Shown here in pieces: positions 9,449 through 20,624 of a DNA stretch of 30,666 bases (the first letter of the stretch is position 1; every line of letters begins with the position of its first letter). The notes beneath the pieces are model-generated. The model had not been told where the DNA came from. It ran no database searches and was given only the letters and a program-made list of their open reading frames with translations. Source of the DNA: Glutinoglossum americanum (Eukaryota > Ascomycota > Geoglossomycetes > Geoglossales > Geoglossaceae); the NCBI GenBank assembly GCA_020080175.1, contig JAGHQL010000240.1, positions 1 through 30,666 of the forward strand. The letters are read 5' to 3'. The position numbers and the translations under genes are program-made.

Positions 9449-12400
9449 TGAATAGAAAAATTCGAATTCTTCAGACAAATATGAAGAAGTGCAGAGAGGC
9501 ACAGTATGCATTATATAACGATACAGTACTTGCAGACTTTCATTTCATTCTAAGCCAGAAGCCTAGCTGCCTTCTTATAAATGAAGAAGTAGTACCACAG
9601 GGTACAAACTTGAAGTAGACTATGTTCATACCAAATGGCAGGAGACAGTACTACCCTCCAGTCAGATCCTGTATCTGGGCATCCACAGAGATAGTAGCTA
9701 CACAACTGTAGGTAGACTCGGCGGATATCACAGCAGTAATGACACATATAGGTTAATGAATACTTATAATTATATCAGTGTATATTCCAGACCTATGTTC
9801 AAGAAGGATGAAGGATGACAACTTAGAGGTACTCAATAACAGACTGGAGAAAATCAATCAACTAGTTCAGAATGAGCTACTACATGATCCGCACATCGAG
9901 GTTATGGTCACTGGCGACTTCAATTGACATAATCTGCTATGGGGAGGAAGTCACATCAACAAAATATTGAAGCTGGAAGAAAGCACATCAATTATTAACT
10001 TTATAACAGAGTGTTTATTTCAAAGTCCCCTTCTAGTAGAAATACTAACATTTGAGAGTGATGCAGGACAAATATCAATAATCAACCTAATGCTTGCAAC
10101 TTCAGGGCTGGCAAGCGATCTGGCAAAGTACTCTCTGGGAACATGAATATGGATCGGACCATCGAGCTATCTGTACTAGCTTCTGCATCGATATAGAAAT
10201 GTAGAAAAACCAAAAGAGACTAATATTTAAGAATGCACTATGGGACAAGATCAGAGAAGTAGTCAAGCAATAGAAAGAGACAGGATTCCATACAGACGAT
10301 GTTGACCAGATGGTCAGCAGCCTCACTAGGTGGGTAAGTAATACTCTTGGGATGTATTGCTCATGAGTCAAGCTATCACTATATATGAAAAAATGATAGA
10401 ATAAGGACCTCACAGCACTGAGGAAGTTATATACATATTGGAGGAACAGATGGAGAGCAAAGCAGTGACAGGGTAGAGAAAATGTTGAGCTGCATAACAC
10501 AGCAATGTGAGCAAAGAGGCTATTCTACCAGACAATTTGACGATACAGAAAACTTTATTAGGATGAATTTCTTAATAACAGTGACAATATATAGAAAGCG
10601 GCCAAGTATCTGGACCTACAGGCAACATCTTCATTTACAAAAATACTACCAATCAAGAGGGCAGGAACAGAAGGAAAATACATAATAAAAAACTGCAACA
10701 TTGCAAATAAACTACTCTATGCATTCTTCCCAGCCCTACTATCTTGTGAGCAGGAGGAAACTCTAGTTAGCTATAACCAACTACTATGGGAATTCATTAC
10801 TAAATACGAGGTCTGAGAAGCAGTATTTAGAGCAAGTCTGGACAAGGCACCTGGAGGAGATAGCTTACTGACCAGGGTATAGAGAGAGCTGTGGTCTGTA
10901 CTGGGCAATGAGATTACCTCACTCTTTACCACATCACTTGAGACAGGAAAAGTGCCTAAGGAATAGAAAGTAGCTAAGATTATGCTATTACAGAAGTCAA
11001 AGCGAAAAGACTACACTGTAGCAAACAACTATAGGCCAATCTCCCTTCTCTCGATACTCAAAAAGGCACTGGAGTCACTAGTAGCAGAGAGAATAGTATA
11101 CCTAGTTGAAAAACACAGCCTGCTACCCAAGACTCACTTTGGAGCCAGGAAGTAGAAGTCAACAACACATGCATTATCATATCTATGCGAGGATGTGTTC
11201 AAAGCATAAAGGGGAAAAAAGACACTATCTCTTGTATTGTTTGATGTCAAGGACGCATACAACAATATGGCTACAGAGTTAGAAATCAGGAGACTATGGT
11301 AGCAACAGATCCCTGAAACAATAGTAAGATGAGTGCAGGACTTCTGTACTAACCACCAAGTTAGTATCCTTGTGAATGGGTTCACATCGAAGGTTCAGGA
11401 GCTTCTGCAGGCTGGCCTTCTACAAGATCAGTACTTACTCCAATTTTTTTTCTATTCTTCAATACGGACCTTGTACAGAGTGCTCCCAAGAATGGCAGCT
11501 CTATAGCCTTTGTCAACAACTATTCAGCATAAATCATCAGCTCATCAGTGAAAAACAAGATCTAGATTATCTAGAACGAAATTATACCAATGCTTGAGAA
11601 GTGAGAGCATACTAGTAGCACTAAGTTTGAAGTGGAAAAGACATCATTTATCCACCTTACTAGATATAAGAAAGCAAGTAGAGATGCTATCACACCACTC
11701 CAGTTCAAAGAGAAGGAAATCTCACTAGTAAAAAAAGTTAAGATTCTTGGAGTAACACTAGATAAAGAGCTGCGATTCAAAGCACATTTAACAGACAAGA
11801 CAGACAAAGTTACTAAAGTAGCACTAGCATTGCGTAGACTAAGGGACTTTAATCTAAGAGTGTTAAGCAGCTGGTCAAAAGCTCAGTTCTACTAGTAGCA
11901 GACTATGCATCACCAATATGATACCCACTTGCAATACAAGAACTTATGCAACTACTTCAGCAGGCACAAAGAATTATGGTACAGGCTGTCATTAGAGGAT
12001 TCTGTATCATTACTCTATTAATAGTAGAGGTAGAAGCCAGACTACTCCCTCTTGAGCAAAGACTATACAACCAGGCTATTGCATTCTAGATATCTATTTA
12101 TAAGCTAGGCAAATCGCATCCCCATTGGATGATCCGAAGACAGAGAATCTGCAGATGACACTAGTCACCACTCCAATAAACAGCCATAATGTGTAAGAAT
12201 ATTCAGGTAGATGGAGTACTAGAAGTTAAATCATATGCATATCCACCATGGGTATCAAAACCCAATGTCGTAATATGTAACAATAAAGAGCATACTCTAG
12301 CTATTATTGAAAACCACAAGCCAGAACATGTTAATATATATGTGGATACATCAGTGTGGAATGGAAAAGCAAGAATTGAAGTATATACTATACCGTCAAA

Positions 12401-13338
12401 AGCATCAATCTCGAAGCTAGTAGCGAGTTTTACCCAGGCCAATGCTTACTTCACAGAGTTTCTTGTCATCAACGAAGCAGCTAACTGGCCTTGAGACCCC
12501 CATATGTATGGCGCTAGATCAGAATATCATTCCAACACATACTTCAAAAATACAGATATTTTCTGACTCCCAATCAGTGCTACAGTCAATATACAGTTGA
12601 AGAGCCAGTGCTTGTCAAGAAGTGGTTGCAGAGATTATCAAGAAGTTCTGAATAAATAATGTCACTTTATATTGGATTTCTAGCCATGCTGAAATCTTAA
12701 GAAATATAAAAGTGGACAAGCTTGCCAAAACAGTAACAAGATCAAAGAGCAAGAAATTACTACAATGAGATAGCTACTCTTGGTATTTTGTGAGACAGAC
12801 TCTTAAAGATACTAGGATAACAGCAGGATGACTCCTTTCAGGAAGATCAAATACTGGAAAATTCACAAGGAAGATCGATGCAGCTCTTCATCTAGGTAGA
12901 TCTGTAGGACTATATCAGTAGCTAACCAGCTTGGAAGCTGCCATTCTTACACAACTACGAACTAACAAGTTATTTCTTAAAGAATACTTGTACAGAATCA
13001 ATGAGTCCGAGACAGTAGATTGTGACTGCAGAAGTAGAGAATCAATACCACACTTCCTCTTCTCTTGTAGAAGGTAGGAACAATAAAGGGCAATATTAAG
13101 ACAGAAGCACAAAGGCCAGTTTGGAGACCTATCCTATATACTAGATGGCTACTCAAGCAGACAGAAAGAAGACAAGAGCATCGATGGGCTACTTGAGCAG
13201 TGGAAGCCAGATATCAATATAGTCAAAGCTACAATACAATTCGCAAAGGACACTAGACATCTACAGCCTAACGAACAAGATACAGCAAATGCAGAAACCG
13301 ATTACAATGAGCAACTACTCTTGAGAATTCTCTCCTAA
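9449..13338 (+). pseudogene. LINE copy 2 ORF2: endonuclease, RT, RNase H
   Basis: The start ATG at 9449 opens MNRKIRILQTNMKKCREAQ, the usual opening of the APE-type endonuclease (nicks the target DNA). GDFN at about 9913-9924 is an endonuclease active-site motif. Reverse transcriptase follows: NNYRPISLLS near 11025, FDVKDAYNN near 11240 (motif A), and FVNNYSA near 11509 where the catalytic FVDDYSA is expected, so the Asp pair reads as Asn-Asn. KTSFIHLTRY follows at about 11640. RNase H is seen near 12330 (IYVDTSVWNGKAR). The Cys-rich tail (LRTNKLFLKEYLYR, CDC) is at about 12950-13130. The frame changes at least once between about 10150 and 11240. Many RIP-type stops are present. Confidence 0.8.
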
Positions 13339-13721
13339 CTGAATACCCTGAGCTACCTCTACACATGCCTCTGTCAGTATGCTGCCAATTAAGAAGCGCA
13401 CAATGCCGAAACTGCCCTGCAGACACGAGACAAGGAAAACTACTTACCTAGGCTCATCTAACTCCAACTACTACACTTCAATAGGTATTTATTACTTTCC
13501 TATTATTTCCTTAGTTGAGTATAGCATTGAGCAATAGATATGCAGCACTCATAGTTGGCCTTTGAACTGGAGCTAGCACTTAGTAGTAGGATATATTTAG
13601 CTAGCTTCCCGTAACGGCTCATACCTTAAGGGTGTATGGCCTTAATAGAATATATATATATACATACATACATTAAGATATACATACATACGTTAAGGTA
13701 TACTCACTAGGTATCACCACC

Positions 13722-13753
13722 ACTAGTAGGGAGGATGGATGACCCACTCCAAC
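13722..13753. repeat. Right copy of the LINE-flanking repeat (split)
   Basis: This segment, continued at 14134-14142 after the solo LTR, matches 5675-5716 on the far side of the LINE block. The uninterrupted left copy gives an independent view of the LTR's empty site. Confidence 0.6.
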
Positions 13754-13975
13754 TGTTACGACTATAGCGATCTACGTGCAGCTCATGTGTGGCCTGCTAC
13801 AAGCTATGGTGTTAGAGCTAACCCTTGGTATTTGGTGCGAGGCTTGCAGAGCCTCAGTGTTAAGTGTTACGACTATAGCGGTCTATGTGCGGCTCATGTG
13901 TGGCCTGCTACAAGCTATGGTGTTAGAGCTAACCCTTGGTGTTTAGTGCGAGGCTCACAGAGCCTCAGTGTTAAG
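13754..13975 (+). repeat. 111-bp tandem duplication inside the solo LTR
   Basis: Two units start at 13754 and 13865, each beginning TGTTACGACTATAGCG. They match at 104 of 111 positions by eye, and all seven differences are transitions. This lies in the upstream part of the LTR, where enhancer-like duplications are common in LTR elements. Confidence 0.85.
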
Positions 13976-14133
13976 AGTACGACTCGCTGGCGCCACACGA
14001 CCATACAGTGTTATGCTTATATGTATATAAATCTCCGCACACCCCACACCCCTCTTCTTCCTCTAGTTTAGTATCGTTTTAATAGAATCCACCCAATATG
14101 CCTTCCAGGCACCAGAACTGGCAATTCGTGACA
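13754..14133 (+). repeat. Solo LTR with CCAAC target duplication
   Basis: A 380-bp segment starting TGTTACGA and ending TCGTGACA, near-perfect inverted ends. It is flanked by CCAAC at 13749-13753 and 14134-14138. A TATA-like ATGTATATAAATC (about 14020-14033) followed by a pyrimidine-rich run (about 14035-14062) fits an LTR promoter and sets the + orientation. The related site at 5675-5716 lacks it. No internal region remains. Confidence 0.85.
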
Positions 14134-14138
14134 CCAAC

Positions 14139-15160
14139 TATAGTCTTGTGAGGTGGCGAATTCTGTAGGTGTTCTTAAAGAGTTGAGTTGGTTGATTGGA
14201 GGCATAGGCCAAGGTTGAATTGCAAGGCTGGTTAGCCACTTACTAAGACTTCGCACAGCTATAGGCTCAACAACCACTCTAGGTAAATTACACCTTAATG
14301 ATTGATTATGTGAGACGTAGTTGCTCTGCACTAGCCTGGGCTATCAATTGCTTCGATTAGAGGTACTAATGTATAGTGTGAATTTGCATGCCACAGCAGA
14401 CACAAGATTGATGATAATATTCTAATATTGTAGTAAGACTCTGAAGCTAGGATAAGACTCTTTTATAAGTATTATAAGTGGCTAGAGCTAAATAATAGTA
14501 CTATAGTGAAGAAATTTTGTTATATCATAAAACAACACTATAAAATAAGTAGAAAGACAATGATGTGAATATAATTTTTAGGTAGGTAGGGTCCTAAATA
14601 TTTAGGAGTAGCTACAGCATACAACTTATATAGAATTATATTAAATATCAACTTGTGCACAGATTTTGAGTTGCTTGAAGTCAAAGTACCCCTCATATTT
14701 CTCGACATGGTGAGTTTCTTACCATGTAGGGAGGGATGTTAACATACTAATACAAAGTAACAAGTACCAAGCTTATGTGTTAAAAGAGCCTCAAAAATAT
14801 TCTATTAGAGCATTGATGTCTTGGAATTTTCTGAAGTCAAGATATTTCTTAAGTAGCCTATTGTGTATTCATCTGAGTACAATTCAAACCCATAGCACTA
14901 GGTTGGTTTCTTGAACATAATCCATTTTGTCCAGCCACTCCTTTCAAGAGTTCTTAGTATTAGGTATTGCAGGAAGATTAGGGTGCTAAAGACTGAAGTA
15001 CTATATATACACCTTTACAATCTCATTTGCTATTGTAGTTCTTATCATGTCAAGCTATGCTTCCCTACACGCCCACTCTACACCCTTGCTGCTAGCTTCA
15101 CCTCTGAAAATTCTCCTGATCTGACACCTTCCCAGAAGCTTTTATATTAGCCAGTCTCAC
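14139..15160. other. AT-rich DNA, no gene recognised
   Basis: About 1 kb of AT-rich sequence with short open stretches only; none resembles a known family. It is probably an old RIP-mutated repeat. Around 14955-15040 it contains a diverged copy of a motif seen again at 15970 and 16560. At about 15150-15250 composition shifts to the GC-richer DNA that follows. Confidence 0.5.
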
Positions 15161-15959
15161 AAAAGTCCTACCACTTTGCTGATGCATGTCCACCTCCCCC
15201 ACTATTCATCTAACCTATTTTGAGGAACAGAGCAACATGTCTTACTAGGCGGTGTGTGAGAAGATTAATGAGTCATTTCCCCTGACCTAGAAAACCGCCG
15301 AGACATGAAACCCTAGCAAGCGAATAGATTCTGTAGAGTGAGGAAGAAAGAGATGGGAGGTGCGAGGCGCATTGTTGTCTAGGAGGGTTGTATGCACCAT
15401 CTCCTCAGCTCATTATGCTATGAGCGGGGATCTAGACACGGATGGACCGGAGCTTGCAGGGGAACGCGACTTCAATGGCCCCTGGGATAATGGCTCTACA
15501 GAGCAAATGTGGACTCAGTCATTGCTGCCTATGAGGACCGCGCAGTGGGATCGCCCTCTCAGCTCACCACCGGTTCTGGAGTTAAGAGACATGGTCCAAG
15601 AATCCTCCTGACCCTTGGCATCTATCTCCTGCATGATCCACCAATGCCTCCTCTAGCGCTGCATAATTCCAGTCTTTACCTCTCATCTGACCAGGGCCCG
15701 AGACGGCAGCTGCAGGGGAACGGCAGTGTTGTAACTCCCACCAGCCAATAACTTCTCAGTGCACGGAACTACTGCAGCCTAGAAGCTCATAGCAGATCTG
15801 CATCAGCCTCATATTCCATCCTGAGACGCCGTACTCTCACGGGTATACCCGTCGTCACTTCCGAAGAATGCCTTGCTCGACTATGCCACAATGCACCTCC
15901 ATCACATTGCGTTGATTGACTGAGCACTGACTATGTGATTCAGTCGCTGCTTCCAGGGA

Positions 15960-16400
15960 ACCTTGTGTCAGAATATTGCATGAAGACCAGGGTGCTGTAG
16001 ATGTACTTTCATGACATCGCTTGCCACTCCTCAAGCCTCTGATAGCCTCTATCACACCCGGGAATTCACGCTATCACCACCCACTCCAAAGCATGCTAGT
16101 GATACTGTTGCCTATTGAAATTCCCGGGGAAGAATCAGGAGGGACTCGTGAATGCCTCGAAAGATGGCATGGAGAAATATCCCACGCCTTAGACATCATG
16201 CAGCCTCTCGTTGGGCGATGTCTGCCCTGCCTCAAGAGAAAGGGGCAGGTCCGTGTCATTCAGGGCTCGATGACGTAGTTCAAGTAAAATCCAAGGGACA
16301 TGATCCTATGGTCTCTGCAGGGGCCTCTCCTGCCCGGCCAAAGCACTTCCTTGTCGTTCGGGCGCAGCTGAAGGTGACCTTGCCATGTCCTCCATTAAGG
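15960..16400. repeat. Diverged direct repeat, unit A
   Basis: Shares an ordered series of blocks with 16550-16920: TTGCA.G.AGAC.AGG.TGCT at the start, TATCACCACCCAC and TTGCCTATTGA in the middle, and CAAAGCACTT.C..G.C.TT near the end. The offset is about 590 bases at the left and 510 at the right, so indels have accumulated. A third, AT-rich partial copy of the left block lies at 14955-15040. No coding reading is supported in either unit. Also, 15160-15960 holds no recognisable gene. Confidence 0.5.
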
Positions 16401-16549
16401 TTAACCATTGCATCCTTTGTACGCACACCCATCCGTGTCCTCTCTTCTTCGTGTCTAGTCGTCTCAAGCTGCATGCTCCGCCACCTCAGAGAACTAATCG
16501 GCATAGCCCTTGAACCAGTTACTGGAGGATGTCATTCGTAAGCCCTCTA

Positions 16550-16920
16550 CCGCGTCATTTGTTGCAGGGAGACTAGGATGCTATAGCTGCATCTTCACAA
16601 CTTCATTTGCTGCTCCTCAAAACTTCCCTGCCAGTCTCCATCATGCCGATGGATTTACACCCTGTCACCACCCACGCCGGAGGATGTAACTTTGTGGTTG
16701 CCTATTGATTTACTCAGTAACTGGTCAGAAGGCACATCGTCAAGGAGTTGGGGTTCATGAGTGCTTTGGAGGATGGCTTGATGGCGTAGTCCAAGTGAAA
16801 CCCTGAAACTCTGAATCCTTAGATCTTCGTATTCTGCTCAGTCAAAGCACTTACTCGCCATTTGAGTGCAAGTGCAACTGAAAGGCATCATGCTCTTTGC
16901 AAAAGTTGACCACACATAAC
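16550..16920. repeat. Diverged direct repeat, unit B
   Basis: Partner of the unit at 15960-16400. The shared blocks are TGCCTATTGA followed by a run to the AAGCACTT block. Open stretches across it differ from those of unit A and do not show conserved coding, so this is more likely a non-coding or decayed duplicate than a gene pair. Confidence 0.5.
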
Positions 16921-16924
16921 CGAT

Positions 16925-18432
16925 TGATGGCGGTTGCAGCTAGCCCATGATCCACCTGTTCATGATACAGCAGGCCTAGAGGAGAAGTATAAATGGCCGT
17001 AGTCAGCATAAAAGTGTGAAAATAAGGGCTGAGAGTAAATTGCGTGAGTATAAACTTTGGCTGCCTTCATCCAACATTAGCAATATCTATGATGGATCCT
17101 CGGTGATAAGTCTCTAGGCAGAAACCTGTTGGTGGCATGGGCTGTGCAGATTCTGAGACACGAAATCACTCTACATCAGGAGCATCTTGAGAGTCCGGAA
17201 ATTGCTAGGAAGATTAAATGAGCAATGGAAGTTGAAGACGAACTGGTGGAGTTGGACGTTTAGTAGTGAAGCACGTGACAAGAGAACCTGAAGCAGCACT
17301 GGAATAGGTGGAGCCACAAAAGGCTTTGGCGCCAGTTGAATGGCTAGATGCCCTGGCTCACGGGCTGAAGCTGAACAGGGGACAGGAGTGAAAATTAGTG
17401 GACAGCGCTAAACATGGGGGGTGAGCGATCACCCTGTGCTCAGCCTGCTCGCGCGAGCTCAAGGCGGCGTGGCTCACCCGCCTGAAATGGACGGGTTGAG
17501 GGTGAGCTGCCTGCAGTATACTGTTATCTTGGCAGGGGTAGCTTACCTACCGCGCCCACGACCTGCTTAATACAATCGTCCTTCTACCTACCAGATGAAC
17601 CATAACACCCACAGTATGGAGGTTGAGAGGCGGATGGGAGGGCAAGCAATCAGGTGATGCGCACTTCAGTAAGCTGATTGGAGCGGCCCCCAGTGGTTCT
17701 AGAACGCGCTTCGACAACATCCTCAGCCTTAGCTCTTGGCTTACACCTGTTGGCATGTACCCGTTGCCGAGCCTTCCCAATTCTCCCTATATATTATTAG
17801 TATCGCGGCGGATGGAGCTTAGTCCCCATCCGACCTAACTATAAGGTCGAGCCTTAGAAATACATCCGGCTCAACTACCTTCATAAGGCTTCACAGTGCC
17901 CTCCATAGCCCTAGGAATGCACCTAGCTCGATTACCTTCACAAGGCCTCACTGCGCCTGCCGACGCATTTCCGAGAGCCAGACCCGCGCCATTTACGAAT
18001 TACTCAAGTCTCCTGGAGCCATAGAGAGTCACACGCACTCGCTATCACCAATCTTTCCTCCTTGTGCGGACATACACAATCGGTGTCGCGATCTTTACTG
18101 GCACCCTGTCTTCTTCAAGCCTTGACCGTCATAGAAGTGACACGCCGTGTAGAGCCTCCCGCACCACCACCCTTGCCTAAAAGCCAATTCCCGTGTAACG
18201 GGCGCTGAATGCGGAAGTACCAAGTCTCTGGATCTTGTGCCTTTACCCGCACAATAGGAGAACTTCAGGGGAAGGAATACGCAAGTAGGCCTGCCACCAA
18301 AAACTAAAACAAATGATACCCGCAATAGGCAATTCCCACCCTGGGAAACGATACGCGGAACACAAGTGGGCGGCTCACCTAGGAGGCTGTTATATTTTGC
18401 TTTGGTCGCGTGGGGTGACTTCCTAAAGCACG
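16925..18432. other. No gene recognised; likely intergenic or decayed
   Basis: GC near half and only short open stretches. A short protein-like frame near 17125-17210 (LLVAWAVQILRHEITLHQEH) ends quickly and matches nothing I know. 17851-17964 contains two 57-bp units. The last 100 bases are the upstream region of the DUF3433-like pseudogene. I see no tRNA or clear promoter. Confidence 0.45.
17851..17964. repeat. Two diverged 57-bp tandem units
   Basis: Units at 17851 and 17908 share GCC.TAG.AAT.CA.C..GCTC followed by ATTACCTTCA.AAGGC.TCAC in order. Differences are mostly transitions. No coding reading. Confidence 0.55.
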
Positions 18433-20536
18433 ATGAGTGACTGGCACATGGCGACTCCTGATGCTCAGCAACAAGATGGCTGTGGATCGTGCCCTCACGC
18501 GAACCAGCCCGCCCCCTCCGGGGCAGCCCCTCTCGAGTATGAGCAGAAATCCCCCGCCAACTTCACCTCATCTCCGGTTACCGGATACCCCACCTATCTT
18601 GGCCTCTCTGCCCAGGCCGAAAACCACTGGCCTGGCGACCATACACCATGCGCTGGCCCTACCTCCTCCTGTAGCTTCTCCTCATCCTCGCTGCGATAAT
18701 TGCCATCTCCCTTCTCACGAAGTACTCCACCACCCGCCACGGCTTCTCCGAACGCCTCTTGCCGGCTGGTTCCTCATGGATAACCGCCCTATTCAGGATT
18801 TTACCTGCCGCGATAGGTTTGGGTTTCAGGATGGCGTGGGGGAATATCGACAGGGATTTTGAGAGACTGACACCGTTTATCAATATGGTAGATCCGGGGG
18901 GTGGGAAGGGTGCATGGTGTGGCTTGGGTAAAGGAAGGAAGAGTAAGTTTCCTAGGGCGAGGGGGAAAGAGTCGTTGTTAGTGGAAAATTTCCCGTATCT
19001 GCATTATTTCATGGATTTCTATCCGGCTTTTTAAGGCCATTTTGCGGTTGCGACGTCGTCTTGGATGTTTATTTTGCTGGGGCCTTCGATCTTCTTGCAA
19101 TCGGTCCCTTTTACTCCGCGAACATCAATCCTTCCGACACCCTTGACGGAAGAAATGGCCCGCAATTGGAACGCATTGTAGACTGGCAGCAGCATCTTGA
19201 CAGTGTATATTCCACTCCCCTCGCACAAAAACTGGCCTGACCATCACAGAGCTTGATCTCATGTTAGATCCCTCGGTCGAGTTGGCGAGGAAAAATAGAA
19301 GATGGTGGGGAGGCCTATGGAGCGCATTGTCGTATGTTCTTGTTAGCAACAAGACAGGTACGACTATGGAGGCTCCAACGTATCTGGATCAGTGGCGGGC
19401 GGAGACAGTGGTTTTGCACACTGGACTTGAATGTGAGCCGGCTCTTTCGATGGGGTGTGCTACATCGCCGTGCTCTGCGGCGGACTTGGACTCCTCTCCG
19501 TCCTGCTCATGAAAAGATACCACGCCACTGGTTTAAGATTCGACATTACCACAGTTGGAATAGCAGGATTGATGTTGCTCCTGCATCGAAGTGGGAGGGT
19601 GCTGGAAGAGGATTTCAAGGACTTGGATCAGTCGACTAAGAGGGGTCAGCTGGTGGAGAGGCTGGGGGAAAATATCTATCAGTTGGGGTATTGGCAAGAT
19701 GAAAAGGGCGTATTCTGGGGGATCTCCGGTGAGGCGGGGGAGACAGGGGGGGCGTTGATGCAGCGTAGTGAGAAACCCTTGGCTGTCCAAGTAGCAACTA
19801 CCTGGTGGTGTTAAATATTGACCAGACAACAGGTGAAACCCCACGGATACCTCTAGAGAAGCTCCCACGGTTTTGCCACCGCAGGCCCGACCGGATCTGG
19901 GCATCGTCTCCATAGCCATCCTCCTAAGTATAGCTATAGCTTTCGCGGGAGTTTGTCTGACCCTCGCTGTTGAGTCCCGCAATCACCAAGGCATCAGCCC
20001 GCGAGCCGACCTATCAGCACCCTGGAAGCTCGCACTGCTCTGGTTCGCCTCGCCGATGGACCTCACAATCTACATATTCAACTTGTGGTGGTCAGTGCTG
20101 GACATGCATTTCCGCTGCACGCAACCCTTCGTTGACATGATCGCGACCAAAACCGCATGCGAGACCATCGCAGCTGATTACTGCACCACCCCAGCACTTC
20201 TTCTGCCATTTATCGCGGCGAAAAAGGAGAATTGGAGGTGGTTCCTCGTCTCGTCTGTATCCATTCTCATGCCCATCATGATCAGCATTGCAGGTTCGCT
20301 ATTCATCTTTAAGACCCCTACCATGGCTACATCAGCGAAATTCGCTCATACACGTCCGTGGAAGACGGGCTCCTTTACAGCGCCAGATCTAGAGCCATAT
20401 CTGTATCAAGTAGCGAATAGCCTCAACGGGGGGGGGGGGGGGGGGGGGGGGCCCCCCCCCCCCCCGGGGGGGTGGGGGGGTGTTTCTCCCCCCCTCCCGG
20501 GGGCCGGGGCCCCCCCCCCCCCCTTCNNNNNNNNNN

Positions 20537-20581
<45 letters not shown>

Positions 20582-20588
20582 GGGGGGG

Positions 20589-20624
<36 letters not shown>

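Larger units (their letters stand above)
7380..13718 (+). mobile_element. Tad-like LINE, full-structure but RIP-mutated (copy 2)
   Basis: A non-LTR retrotransposon with two ORFs: a gag-like ORF1 with zinc knuckles, and ORF2 with endonuclease, reverse transcriptase, RNase H and a Cys-rich tail. The 3' end has no poly(A) but AT-rich TATA/CATA and TTAAGATATA motifs (about 13650-13700). It lies directly after copy 1, head to tail. AT-rich composition and many stops indicate RIP. An LTR-like insertion at 8656-9368 splits ORF1. The 5' boundary is somewhere between 7310 and 7440. Confidence 0.8.

Noticed and set aside
13739-14071. 110-codon open frame with an internally repeated peptide
   Set aside because: The repetition comes from the 111-bp duplication (37 codons) inside a solo LTR; no protein resemblance.
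17547-17838. Open frames on both strands resembling a small gene or SINE
   Set aside because: No box A/B pair, no family match, and the two strands are equally open.
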